Of a stretch of 64,000 nt of DNA, positions 46,716 through 58,721 are shown piece by piece. Position numbers and translations under genes: made by a program. Every line of letters begins with the position of its first letter. Positions within the stretch are counted from its first letter, which is position 1. Source of the DNA: Sialis fuliginosa. Its lineage: Eukaryota > Arthropoda > Insecta > Megaloptera > Sialidae. Where the stretch lies: assembly GCA_961205875.1 (NCBI GenBank), contig OY540817.1, positions 17,271,001 through 17,335,000 of the forward strand, written 5' to 3'. Under the pieces are notes generated by a model. The model was not told the origin of the DNA and ran no database searches. It saw only the letters and a list, made by a program, of their open reading frames with translations.

Positions 46716-47434
46716 TTAAAAATCCTTTACGTAAGGAACGTTTTACCCCCTCCCCCTCCCCCACCCTCTCTGCCCGAAAATCTTGACGTAATTAATTAAC
46801 ACTTCCTAAGTGCTTATCAGAAAATAACGAAAATATTAGATACCCAGTCAATCACCAGGAATTTTTATTGAAATTCCTTGAAACTAAAACACATACATAA
46901 GCAAACTCATTTCATAGTTCTACACCTAATTATAACACAAAATGCGCATACAATGTTAAATATTTTTAGAAATATTTCTACTCGTCCGTAAAGGCTCAAA
47001 GAGATCATAATTTATTTATCCACGATGTGCTAATGTGATCTATGATCGAATAAATACACATTTTGTACACAATACCACATTGCATGGGGTTATTATTTAT
47101 TAAATGATGATATATATCTAACAAACTGAAGCTTGTTTTAATAATAATTAATTATTTGTGGTATATATAGAATTGCTTTGACCAGAGCCGGCCTTAGCAA
47201 GTTTGGCGCCCTGGGCGAGATTTATTTTTCCGCTCTCTCTCCCTCTAAAAAAATGTTAAAAAATCACTGAAAATGTCAATTAAAATTGATAAATTAACAA
47301 GAATTGTTGTCAAATGCCCTAAGACCGTTGAGACCCCTTCCCCTATTATTAACAAATTAAAATTGATAAATTAACAAATAAGTTGATTAATATCTCAGTT
47401 AATACCTTATTAAAGGTTCCTCGAGGGCCGCGGG

Positions 47435-47472
47435 TTAAATTTGTTTGACGTAGTTACGTCAAACAAATTTAA
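47435..47472. repeat. Perfect 18-bp-arm hairpin
   Basis: TTAAATTTGTTTGACGTA, then GT, then its exact reverse complement. It sits just before C-rich repeats containing GTGACGT-type sequences, so it is probably part of a transposon end or junction. Confidence 0.7.
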
Positions 47473-48214
47473 TGGTTTTTTGACCCCCCCTCTCCCTTCT
47501 TTATCATATGTTGTAATATTCGTGTGACCCCCCTTGTTTTGACGTCACAAAAATTTCGAAACAATAATTAGGTACTCAAAATCAACGAAAAAGAACAAAA
47601 TAAATATTAATTCATTGTCCTTGGTCTCGAGTTCCTAACAACATATTAATTTTTTCTCACATTTTTGCTCTTAGATTTTTTTAAATGTAACGTCACAAAG
47701 TTTGTGACTTCCCCCTCCCCTTATCACACCACATCACACTTTATAGACCCCCCCCCTTAACGTGTGACGTAATTTATGGATAATCCCTAAGTACAACTAC
47801 ACCAGAGCGCTGACTTTGGGGGGCCCAATTTGATATGGATAATGAGATATATGTAGATAATCAGGTTTAATGGAAAAGTAACGGACCTGGTGTAGGGTGT
47901 ACTATTTTTCCATGTAGTTTAGGGGGGTGGGGGTGACTGTATTATACATACATACTAGTTATCGTAGTTTTTACTTTTTATTCAGCCTGTATGTAAAATT
48001 AAAATGAGTTATTTATTACATATGTATTTACAGTTTTGTTTGATTCTATAAATACTTTATGAACTGTTTAATCGTATAATAGGTGAGATTTGGTTTCACT
48101 TATTATGTTATTCTTATGATTTATTTTGCCATAAAACTACAATCAACATTTAAGATTTGCTACATTAACTCTAAAACAGTGTTTGTCAACATTTTGCTAT
48201 TCGCAGAACATTTA

Positions 48215-48531
48215 TGCCTGGTATTATAAAGAATTTTCTTGCGGACAAAAGCAAATAGCTTCCAGCGAACGCTATCTGCTAGGTGTAAAATTGTTATCGA
48301 TATTTTAAAGTAGGTAGTGGTAATAAATGTATAATAATGTAAATTTTATGAGGTACACTTGGCAGCACTTATTTAAAGGCGCTGATTTCTACTTATCGCG
48401 CATGCTTCAAGGTTATCACATGTACGATTTCATTCGTTACATCTGTGAGTGGTTGTCATTTATATTTAATACCTAACAGATAGCGTTATCTGGAAGCTAA
48501 TTCGTTTTTGTACTCTGTATAATACCGGGTA
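48215..48531. mobile_element. PIF/Harbinger-like MITE, copy F
   Basis: It starts TGCCTGGTATTATAAAG and ends TATAATACCGGGTA, flanked by TTA on both sides (48212-48214 and 48532-48534). Size 317 bp. It shares its interior with copy E. Confidence 0.75.
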
Positions 48532-48894
48532 TTAGAATATTAATTTATTTAAGATGAACCATCCAAATTATTAATTTATGATGTCATAAGAATAATTTTA
48601 TGTATGTATATAGTATTAACACTATTAACACATTAATAAATTAATTCTACTAAACTTTCAATGTCAAAAGAATAATGAAACTAACAAATAAAAACATTGT
48701 AACCTTTGATTGTTGTTATGTAGACGTAAAGTACTGCACTTGAACATTTTTTTCGCGGTTGAAGAGTCAAATTATTTATGACTACTTGGAATTAATTATA
48801 ATTGAAGTAAATTTCATAATCTTTACATTATCACATAATTATTATTCGCGGTTAAAAATACTATAATGTCCTTATGTTAGATATTTGTATTTCG

Positions 48895-49050
48895 ACATGA
48901 CATGAAAACTACTGAACCGATTTTTATAAAACTTTCAAAAATATCCTAGAATTGATTTAACTTTTTATTTTCAATAATTTTTTGAGCTTTGATTTGACTC
49001 TATACAGCAATAAAAATCCCCATCAAAATCGGTTCAGTAGTTGTTGATGC
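48895..49050. repeat. Retroelement-like repeat remnant upstream of the GPCR start
   Basis: It contains TGAAAACTACTGAACCGATT and, further on, the complementary phrase AAATCGGTTCAGTAG. This ACTGAACCGATT motif is common in tails of insect retroelement-derived repeats. Here it is arranged as an inverted pair. Confidence 0.4.
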
Positions 49051-49223
49051 GTATTTAATGTTATTGTTCATCTCCTTGATAAAATAAATAAAAATAATTC
49101 TAGGGTCTTAGGCTTTCTATAATAGTAGTGAAAGTCCTACTAAAATCGGTTTAACAATATAGATTAGAAAGGCCAACATATTTATGTTATATTAATTGGA
49201 TTTTTTTATGTTTGTAGTTAACA

Positions 49224-52200
49224 ATGGACGAAATAGATGAAGATTGGTCGAATAATTTATTGCAACAGACCCGATTTTGGTTCCAAAGAGTATTAGTACC
49301 TATAGTTGTAGTTGTAGGTGTTCTGGGTAATATGGTTACTGTTATCATATTAACAAGGTAAGAAATGTGATTATTTTTATGTTAAAAGATGAATCGATTC
49401 GTACTTTTAATTATTAAAGTATATTTGTCAGAAATAAAAAAAAATTGTTTTATTTTTTTATATGAGGTAAAAAATTATATCGGGCATGATAAAAAATTCA
49501 ATTAAGTTCGTAAGAAAAGTGAAATTTAAAATTTTTTGAAAATTGTGGGAACCTTTACGAGTTGATCAAAAAGTCTGAAATTTCAGTATTTCATTCATTT
49601 TGAGTGTTTAAACAATTCTAATGTCCGGTATCATAAAGGACCTAACAAATTTGTTAGCTAGCAAGCACTTTCAACTGAGATATCAAACTTATATGACAGT
49701 TCTATTGGAGTTTGTTGATGACTTTGACAAGTTTCGCGCACGCATTGAAGGTAAATACAAACGCGGTATTAAAACAGTGGTGATGTTATGAAAATTATTT
49801 TGTACGATCAAAGATACCAACTGTGTTACAATTAGTTGAAGTGTCACTGCTCTAAATTCCATAACTAATCCATAGATACTAGTACAGAATTAATACCTCA
49901 TTTGAATGTAATTGCTAGCTAACAAATTTTGTTAGGTCCTTTATAATACCGGACATAAGAAATTTCAACTTATTCCAACAGGTTTGACGTACTTAACTCC
50001 CCTACCTCCTTTTAAGACGAAGCTGTGTGTCTACTATTTCTTATTTTGTCAGTACTACATACCTATATACATTCTTTAAAATTTCATATTCCCTAGCTCA
50101 AATTCATTTATGGCATTATGTATTTTTTTAAATATTCATTTTTTCTATCAAACAGCTACTGGTACAGGATTTATTACATCAAGAAAAATCGTTAAAAAAA
50201 CGTTTATTTTTGTATTTAAAATATTGATACGTGTAATATCTCTTTTGCCAATATACAATAACAAAATAATCTTAAACTTATTAAAAGAAACCATTGATTC
50301 TACCGGATACAAGTATTTAGTTTGTTATAAATTGCTGATTTGAGATCAAAGGAATTCGTAGAAAATTTGTTGTATATAATTAAACTCATTGCAATATCCG
50401 TTTGCTAAAATTAAAAATAAAGTATAAATAAACACCTTAATTATTATAGTGTTCATAAAAGAACGATGGGTTATATAAAATACATAAATAGTTTATATTC
50501 TTCATTAAAGCATCAATGAAATTTTAATTAAATCTATTAATGTTTGGAATTAAAAATGAACTGTTTTAAAGTAAATAAGATAGAAAATACATTTACCAGA
50601 TACGGTGCTCTGGAAGCCAACCTAAATTTTTACGGTACAAATCGTGAATTGTACCGTCAACTTAATTTAATTATCAATAAAAAAAATACTTTGTATTTAA
50701 AAATTTATTTAAAAATTTATCCATTTTTTATAATAAATCAAATATTGAACTTTGACACAGTGTTTGGACACCTAAATTTTTGATGGTACAAATCGTGAAT
50801 TGTACCGTCAAAAACCCCGGCAACCACTGCAAACTTAAATGAAAAATAATATACTTTGTATTTAAAAAAATATAACTTTGATTTGTAATGCACTTATGGG
50901 ACACCTGTATAAATGTAACTGTTTTTGACACAGTGTTAGGACACCCTTTATATTTTTTATTAAACAATTTCTTTACTAAATACTAAATTTGATACCGTCT
51001 ATTAATTAATTACATTTAAACATAGCTTGGCGTTTTCAGAAAATTGATGCGGTGTTCGACAAATGTGTATTTAACAGCGCTAGCAGTGGCCGATATAGTT
51101 TACCTTGTGTGCGTGCTGGCTCTCAGTTTCAAACACTATCCTAACATATTTATGCACAAGTACATCTTATACTGGAGGTTCATAGGCCTCATGCATTGGT
51201 TCGTAGACGCTTCAAGTAAGTACAGATTCAAACACGGATCTAGAATATCAATAGAGTAATCTGGAAATTTTAGACATACCTTTATTATTACTAATTGCAA
51301 AGATTAGGCTAAAAAAATATTGTTTTTAATTGCTCAATTTTGACGTGATTGATTAAAATGTTTGTAACGTCATAGTTCATGTTCTGTTCAGCTGTCAATG
51401 TTGTTTGTATACAAAGTTTCAACGCGTGAGTTATAAAAACTATATAGAAGAATACTAAAAATGAGCCGAAATCCTCAAATTTGGGACTGTTGCCTATAGA
51501 AAGCCGTTATTTATCGAGTATATTATTATTGTCTATATTGCAACTACAGTGTAACCTTAATATAACGAGCCTCAATATAACGATTTCCTCGATTTAACAA
51601 ATTTTTCGAAATCTCCTAGAACTGCCCGTAAGAGCTAATGCAAAATATACCTTTATATTACGAATTCATTTGTCAACAACCTCTTTATAACGAATTTTTC
51701 GACAGAAAAAATATAGTTTTTTCTTTAAAATGTGGTTTATTTATTAGTGGAAATCGTTCGCTATAACAGGGTAAGCAAATGAGTACCTACGTAATGTTGA
51801 GGTTAATAAACAAGTTTTCTTACCTTGTTATAACGAATTGTAGACCAACCTAACCTTTATATAACAAACCTCACTGTAACAAATTACTTGGTATAACGAA
51901 TATTTTCTACTTCCCTTCAGTTTTGTTATATCGAGGTTGCACTATATATAGAATAACCTTACTTTTAATTTATTTTTTTCTTAGCTTCCTTCTGGCACAA
52001 TTATAAATCTTTTTCCAGGAGTTTTGTGAGTTGAATTATTACAACAAGATACGAAACAAGATTTAAAACTTATTATTTTTCGTGCGTTTTTCATGTTTAT
52101 CGTTGATATTTAAGCATTGACTGACATTTCAATACTGAATTATGACGTCACGCAACATGGCGCGCAATTGGGAGCGTTTAAAAAGTACATTTTTTTTTTA

Positions 52201-55200
52201 AATTTACAATGTTTATACCTCTAAATCTAGATTACATTAGGGGATTTCATTTTTGACCGGATTACTCTATTTTGGGGGGAAAGCGGGAGAGGTAATATTT
52301 CTTATCTTCTTTTCACAGATTACACATCGATTTGGTTAACCGTGAGTTTTACTGTGGAGCGATGGATAGCTGTGTGCCACCCGATGCGAGGTCGCGTACT
52401 GTGCACAGAAGCCCGGGCGAAGCGGGTCATTGTGGTAGTGACGGTACTGTGTCTTTTGGTTACCGTGTCCACATGTCTTGAGTACACGCTGGACCTAATA
52501 GACATCACTGATAAAAGTCGCGTCGTTTGCATAATAAATTCTCATAAGTTAACGACAACAACAACTGTAAAATCAATCTTACCAGGTATAGTTGAATAAT
52601 TGGAATATGCGATAAGGTACAGTCGCCTGCAGAACTCGTCTGGCACCCTAAAGGCTAGAATCGCTTACAACAGATTTCAAATTTAAAGACAAACATCATC
52701 GGTTATCTTTTTCTATCAAGTTTAATATATTTAAATACTAAAATTCGGAATATCAAATATTTATTGCCACAAAATTTACGTATACAATTTTCAATATATT
52801 ACCTAATAATTTAATTGCACAAATATATATGAGTACTATAAACGAAGAGTAGTTCTTTATCTGGCAAATGAATTTCAAAATATCTGTCTTTGTTTGATAC
52901 ATGGAGAAATGATTTAAATATTATAACAATCAAATGGGAGGAGCCTACTAAGTTTGTGATAAACGAAATTGAATACAAACTGCAAGACCATTAATGCAGG
53001 CGACTGTACTTAATATTTTAAAATTAACATAAATAGGCCTTATTATGCTACGGCAGTGGCGAAGGGTCCATGAAAACAGGGGAAGCAGTGCTTCCCTTAC
53101 TTTATGGGTAAATTAATACAAATCTGTGTTTTCAGTTAATAAATAATTTAAAAATATTATTAGCATATTTATGCGCAACTCAAACATTTTAACCAAAAAT
53201 CAAAAATAGTATTTAATATTAATTTACACGCTCAATTATAAAACTATAATACCTCTACGTCTTATTTTCTTGTATTTTAGTCGATATTTGTATGACGAGT
53301 TGAAGTTCACTGTAGGAAATTTCACTAAAAAATTTCGAATTTTTGATTTCATTAAAAGTATGTTTATTGTATAGAAAATGACGTGAAAAGTTGTTTGTTT
53401 CAAACCGCAGGTCTGTATCTCAAACCGTTCTCGAGATATAGCCTCTCAAAGTTTTAGTTTTTTCAAATTTTTGAAGAAAAAAGGCCATAACTTTTGAATG
53501 GGTGTTCGGAATTGATTTTAGTTGGCGGATTTGAAATCAGCGTGTCAAAATCTATATAATGACATGTATAATACTTTAAAACTTGAAAAAAAAAAATTTC
53601 GCGAAAAATCGAAAAAATTCAAAGGGGTATACCTTAAAAAAATGTCGATTTTTGGCCAAATTTTTTTTGTCAGATTTTAAAGTACTATACATGTTATTAT
53701 ATAGATTTTGACACGCTGATTTCAAATCCGTCAACTAAAATCAATTCCGACCACGCGTTCAATAGTTATGGCCTTTTTTCTCCAAAAATTTGAAAAAACT
53801 AAAACTTTGAGAGGCTATATTTCGAGAACGGTTTGAGATACAGACCTGCGGTTTGAAACAAACAACTTTTCAAGTAATTTTCTATACAATAAACATACTT
53901 TTAACGAAATCAAAAATTCAAAATTTTTTAGTGAAATTTCCTGCAGTGAACTTCAACTCATCACACAAATATCGACTAAAATACAAGAAAATAGTTTCAT
54001 AACAATTTTTTTTTGTTAAAAGGAGGGGGAGGATTGATAAAATATACTTTTAAAAATTTCACGCCTCGTCACTGTGCTACGGTAACATACTTTTTTTTGC
54101 TATTTAGGTTATATCTCATGTTATGTTTTAGATTCTTACGACATCGACCTTTTAACCATAACAGAAACATCTCCAATAATTGAAGAAGAAACCGCAGAAA
54201 GCATAACAGAACTATTCAACACATCTTCAAGCCATCTTCTGAACGTATCATTGGAACAGTTCGAACATTGTACTCTTTCTGAAAATGTTAGAGTTAGTGT
54301 AAATTCAACAGCATTAGCTAGAAATGAAATTTACAAGAATATATTCTACTATTTCACTATCGTCATGTTCACGTGTCTGCCATTCATTCTATTGAGTACA
54401 TTTAATTGTTTGCTAATCGTAGCAGTCCACGAGTCAAAAGCCCAGAGAAAAACGATGACCAATACTCAGGTATTTATCTATGAAGTTAACTTCGTCATTT
54501 TTGATGAAATACAGCAGCGGTATTTAGGTGAGGCCATGCGAGTTGCTATAATAGATCGAACACATTCGGATTTTGTCGTGTCTTCCGAAAGGGTAGTTCT
54601 CTGCCGTACTGACTGACTGAGTCGAATGTGTTTGATCTTAACATAAACTGTCACTGGACTCACATGAATTTAGCTCGCGCACCGCCTCTGATGAAATATT
54701 TGCCACATTGCAAATAATTTTATCCGATATATTTTATCGCTTTATTAAAGAAAATATATATTTTAATTTCCAAAATATAAATATTACTTGATAAAAAAAT
54801 ATACCGGAAGTCAGGCTAAAAAGTACCTAAAATAGGAATTTTTAGGTACAATTTTGCTACTCACAGGATTTGTTACAAATGTGGTGTGGAATAATACCCT
54901 AAGTTTGTTTCAATTTTGGTTGTCCGCATCATGGGTAAACCATGGTTCAACTGTAAATTTTTTCAGATTTTCTGATTGTTGCTAAAGTATTATTCAAAAA
55001 ATTTTTCAAATAAAAGTTGTTTGTTATAAAATTTTTAAATAAAAAAATCATTTGTTTATCCGGTATGCTGAAAAAATGGCTGAAAACACATTTTTAACCT
55101 GTAATAACTAATAAAGTTTGAGAAAACTTAGTATTATTCTAAACCACATTTTGCTTTAGCCTCCACAGCCTGGACTTGTTTTTTTTTTGTACACAGATCT

Positions 55201-58200
55201 TCGTTTGTATTGTATTTTTGTGTGTTTGTTTGTTTGTTGTGCATTTATTGTTTTTGAGAAAAAGAGGCATATTATAATATTGATTTCTAATTTTCTTTAT
55301 ATATATTTTTAAGTTTAATTTGTGTCTGAATGAATTTTGGACATTAAGTAGACATATAATTGTTTTTTGTATACAGTAGGGTTAGAGCTGGGCGCGGGCC
55401 GTGAATTTTTCGGGTCACGTCGGGTCAGATTTTTTTTTAATCTACGTTAAATTACTCGTGATAGAACTATGGAGGTATCGTGCCCTCTAGCAGCCAAAAT
55501 ACGCAATATGGAGGGTTGTGCCTATTGGGACTTTCGACCGGGATGATCAGGGCTATAACATATAAAAAATTCAGACCATTTCGCTGAAACCCAATTTCCA
55601 TAAGATTTTATTTTAAGTTTTACATCAATTTCTTTCAGATTTTCGAATAAATTTTATTTGTGTTATTTTAGACATTCTTACTTTCCTGAATTTTGAGAAA
55701 CTTTTTTTACGCGATTTTTTAATTGATTAACTTGGTTTAACGCGATTTAAAAAAAAATATGTAAGCAATTTCTTTCTTAAGCGTTTTTTATGCGCATAAA
55801 AATAGCGATTAAAAAAAAACCTTACTGTATATTATTTAACCTACTTATAAATTTAAAAAATATATTTCTTTAAATTTTTATTAAATAACCATTTCAAGAA
55901 TATTTGTAATTGTTGAAAACAAAAATATAACAATGCTTTTTTTAAAATTTCAATTGTTGAATTAAAAAAACAACTGAATACAGGACATTTGTACAATAAA
56001 ATAATGATATACATAGATATAGATCGCTTTTTTGTGACGTCCAAGTTTTTTAAGATTTCGCGATCATATCATAGATTGTTTATGTCTCTTTCTCTCATTG
56101 TCAGAGTAACAGGGTTTCATGTGTGGGGCAGGAACGCAGATCTGCGCGTCAAGAGAACAGAATCACGGTGACTCTGATCGCCGTTGTGTTGCTATTCATC
56201 GTCTGCCAGAGTCCCTCAGTTGCAATGATGATGTATGAAGTGATCACGATGTCCCAACCCAAGTCGAACTCGACTATCAATATAATTTATGGTTAGTGTT
56301 ATTTAAAATTAGTAAATTTTTAATTAAGTTAAATTTGATTCCAGAAATTACTGGCCCTAGGCGATCGCCTGGGCTAAAGGAATTCTATGATACATGAAAG
56401 ATGATGAAAATATAAATATATATAAATATATAAATATATATGAGATAATCGGGACTCTTTCTCCAGAAAGAAAATAAAAAAATAACAACTAAATGTCGTT
56501 TTTAGGTCCTTTTTACTTTTTGAGTTTGCGATTTTTACCTTGAAATATTGTACCTCTCAAATAGAAATTGTGGGTACCTTTTTATGGGGTTTACGTATTT
56601 AAAAATTCTAATATAATAACTTAAAAAAGTCAAAATATGCTACATTAAAAAAGAGAACAAGAGGACATTTCAATATAAAAATAATTCGGGCAAGACAGCA
56701 TAAGGGTTCCGAAGTTCGTACTACGTGGATGTTTGAAGCCATGCATTTTTGAGTTAGAAAAAAATATAAAAATGTGTCAAGTTCTACTAATTGAGATCTA
56801 CATTTTGACACCCCACTTGCCTAGATATCAAAAAAAAAAATCTATGACGCCCCTCTATATTATTCAAAAATTTAAAATTATATTGATGACTTTAGTATTT
56901 GTCTTTGGTAGTCCCACCAGAGCCTCGTTACCAAATTTTTTTCAGATTTTTTGAGCCGGTAATTACAGAGTTAGAAGGGGGGGGGGGAGACAAAATAAAA
57001 CTGCTTTTTACCCCCTACAGGCGTCATTTTTAAGTTAGAAAAAAAATAAAAAATAGGGTCAAATTCTACTGATTGAGATCTACATTTTGATATCCCACAC
57101 GTCTTGGTATACAATTTTTTTATTTTTTTTATTTGCTTTAAAGCCCCCTGCAGACACCATTTTTGATTAAGAAAAAAATAGAAAAAGGGTCAAATTTCGC
57201 TTGTTTGGTTATACTTGCTTTGGTATAAAAAAATATTTTTTTACCTAGCTTTAACTCCTTAGTGCCCCCCTTAAAATTTTTTTTTTCAATTTTGTACAAT
57301 AAAAAGTGAGATTAATAGGGTTTCTTCAGAACCCTAAAAAAGAAAGACCAATGCTCAAAAAGAGAACATGTTCTCTTTAAAAGAGATATTCTGGCAACCC
57401 TAACCCTAACCTCATTTTCCATCCGCAGCTCTCGGCAATTTCTCCAATTTCCTGGTGAACCTGAACGCGGCGTGCAACTTCCTACTGTACTGCGCATTGT
57501 CAGATAAGTATAGACGTACGTTCAAGACGGTGTTCCTGGGGGCGCGTCCGTTTTCGCGCCGAGACACGTTGTTCTCGTCGATATCGCGTGCGGCGTCGCG
57601 ACGGCCCACTAGAGTGTGCGAGGCGAACCTCCAAGTCAACGGGACATCGATCAGGAGGAACGTGTCTGCGTACGAACAAAGGAGGTTAGAGGTGAGTTGA
57701 ACAAAACCTATACAATTTACAACTTTTCGTATCAACGATGTATTTACAGTTTCATGCAGAAGTGGTCGACCAGTTTTCGTTGAAATTCGTTTATCACAAA
57801 TTTAGTAGGCTCCTCCCATTTGATTATTATAATATTTAAATCATTTATCCATGTACCAAACAAAGACAGATATTTTGAAACTCATTTGCTAGATAAAGAA
57901 TAATAATAAATAATAAATATTTAATATTCCGAATTTTAGTATTTAAATATGTTAAACTTGTTATAAAATTAATTAATGAAATGAACATATATTTGCGTTT
58001 TTATTTAAAATGATGTAACTATATAAGCTCTGCCCTAGAAAAAGATAACCGATGATATTTGTCTTAATATTTGCGAATATGTTGTAAGTAACTTTGACCT
58101 TTAGGTTGGCAGATGACTTCTGAAGCCCGTAGTATAAAGAACTCCACATATTCTTTATTTTATTTATAGTTTATATAATCTTAATCAAAAGTTATCATTG

Positions 58201-58721
58201 ACGAAGATTTGAGAAATGTGCCGATATAAAATATGAAAAATTATAGATTTTATAAATTTAATTTTGTTTAAAATAGTGGCATAATTTGTGTGTATATCTA
58301 CTATTTTATTGTATCATTTAATAATCTCTAGATAATTCTCCCTCATTCTCGAGATCATTTTTTTTTCAAATGAAATATCTACCCTGATGTAAATAAAATT
58401 GATTCAAAAAAATTTAGAGCATAAATATATTACGTTATTTGTCTCCTTACTCTTATCTCCGGTATGGTCTAGTGGCTAGGATATCTGGCTTTCACCCAGG
58501 AGGCTCGGGTTCGATTCCCGGTACCGGAATTATAACTTTTATTTTTTATTTTAATTATACTTATCATATTATATTACATAACATTACACAATAAACTCCA
58601 AAAAATTATATAAGTAATGATATTTTTCAATTTTTAGAATGAAAGAAATCAAAGAAATATTGTCGCAAGAACAAAATCAATGTCAACACCCACTTCAACA
58701 GAAAATACTTTTATAACTTAA
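49224..58721 (+). CDS. Class A peptide-type G-protein-coupled receptor (FMRFamide-receptor-like)
   Basis: Exons 49224-49357, 51040-51215, 52319-52585, 54132-54469, 56132-56291, 57429-57691 and 58638-58721 give 1422 nt, or 473 residues. Seven membrane segments are visible: TM1 with GN, TM2 with D63 (LAVAD), TM3 ending in ERW (117-119) in place of DRY, TM4, TM5 with P275, TM6 with CQSP, and TM7 with NLNAACNFLLY in place of NPxxY. ERW and N-x(3)-NFLLY are typical of the FMRFamide-like/TRH-like invertebrate peptide receptors. The ligand cannot be assigned. Extracellular loop 2 is long and acidic, with three N-glycosylation sequons (N222, N230, N250) and Cys239. I see no cysteine at the usual start of TM3 (position 93 is Ile). 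Exon 5 uses the second of two nearby AG acceptors, because only it keeps phase. The introns hold many MITEs and one tRNA gene. Confidence 0.88.
49622..49955. mobile_element. PIF/Harbinger-like MITE, copy B (GPCR intron 1)
   Basis: TGTCCGGTATCATAAAGG at the left, CTTTATAATACCGGACA at the right, TAA duplicated on both sides (49619-49621 and 49956-49958). Size 334 bp. Nearly the same sequence as copy C at 60932-61263. Confidence 0.82.
50611..50955. repeat. Degenerate tandem repeat, about 150-170 bp unit (GPCR intron 1)
   Basis: CCTAAATTTTT followed by GGTACAAATCGTGAATTGTACC occurs at about 50621 and again at 50771. GACACAGTGTT-GGACACC occurs at about 50754 and 50927. The GGTACAA...TTGTACC part is itself a small hairpin. 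Confidence 0.6.
51547..51944. mobile_element. Pogo/Tigger-like MITE (GPCR intron 2)
   Basis: The left end CAGTGTAACCTTAATATAAC and the reverse-complemented right end TAGTGCAACCTCGATATAAC are terminal inverted repeats of the pogo/Tigger type, flanked by TA. The interior contains further ATATAACGA-type subterminal copies. 398 bp, non-coding. Confidence 0.7.
52620..53006. mobile_element. TA-flanked MITE with CAGTCGCCTGCA ends (GPCR intron 3)
   Basis: CAGTCGCCTGCA at the left and TGCAGGCGACTG at the right are perfect 12-bp inverted repeats flanked by TA (52618-52619 and 53007-53008). 387 bp. A diverged inverted copy lies at about 57744-58125 in the last intron of the same gene. Confidence 0.75.
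53054..54074. mobile_element. hAT-type fold-back element, copy 2, with perfect 8-bp TSD (GPCR intron 3)
   Basis: It starts CAGTGGCG and ends CGTCACTG. Both flanks are TGCTACGG (53046-53053 and 54075-54082), a perfect 8-bp duplication that marks a hAT-superfamily insertion. The interior inverted repeat has arms of roughly 350 bp (from 53269 to 53987). Size 1021 bp with no transposase. It ends only 57 bp before the exon-4 start of the GPCR. Confidence 0.88.
56740..57235. repeat. Three degenerate copies of one segment in GPCR intron 5
   Basis: CATTTTTGAGTTAGAAAAAA with GATCTACATTTTGACACC (about 56740-56815), CATTTTTAAGTTAGAAAAAA with GATCTACATTTTGATATC (about 57026-57098), and CATTTTTGATTAAGAAAAAA (about 57158-57235) are related segments separated by poly-G and poly-C tracts. 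Confidence 0.55.
57744..58125. mobile_element. Diverged inverted copy of the CAGTCGCCTGCA MITE (GPCR intron 6)
   Basis: CACAAATTTAGTAGGCTCCT and TTTGATTATTATAATATTTA match the reverse complement of the right part of the element at 52620-53006, as do the sections around ACAAAGACAGATATTTTGAA and AAAGATAACCGATGAT. The terminal repeats are no longer recognisable, so the ends are approximate. Confidence 0.6.
58458..58529 (+). tRNA. tRNA-Glu (anticodon TTC), inside the last GPCR intron
   Basis: 72 nt. The acceptor arm TCCGGTA pairs with TACCGGA, followed by discriminator A. A-box TGGTCTAGTGG, anticodon loop CTTTCAC with anticodon TTC, B-box GGTTCGATTCC. It is followed by a T-rich pol III stop (CTTTTATTTTTT). 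It lies on the same strand as the GPCR, 108 bp before its last exon. CCA is not encoded, as expected for a nuclear tRNA. Confidence 0.97.

Larger units (their letters stand above)
40522..49223. other. Long intergenic region between SLAIN and the GPCR gene
   Basis: No protein-coding gene was recognised in 8.7 kb. It holds the SLAIN promoter at its left edge, several transposon remnants (listed separately), and probably an untranslated first exon of the GPCR, because an acceptor-like TTTGTAG lies at 49211-49217, seven bases before the GPCR start codon. A locally less AT-rich stretch at 43000-43180 has no ORF and no recognised repeat. It may be regulatory. Confidence 0.5.

Noticed and set aside
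54251-54616. Extension of the GPCR reading frame past 54469
   Set aside because: A CAG/GTATTT donor ends the exon, the following residues lack membrane character, and exon 5 at 56132 restores intracellular loop 3 and TM6.
56107-56131. Upstream AG acceptor (GTAACAG) for GPCR exon 5
   Set aside because: Using it would change the phase and lose the RITVTLIAVVLLFIV segment of TM6. The GGGCAG acceptor ending at 56131 keeps the frame.
57412-57735. Minus-strand ORF over the last large GPCR exon
   Set aside because: It is a shadow of the GC-richer plus-strand exon 6 (TM7 and C-tail).
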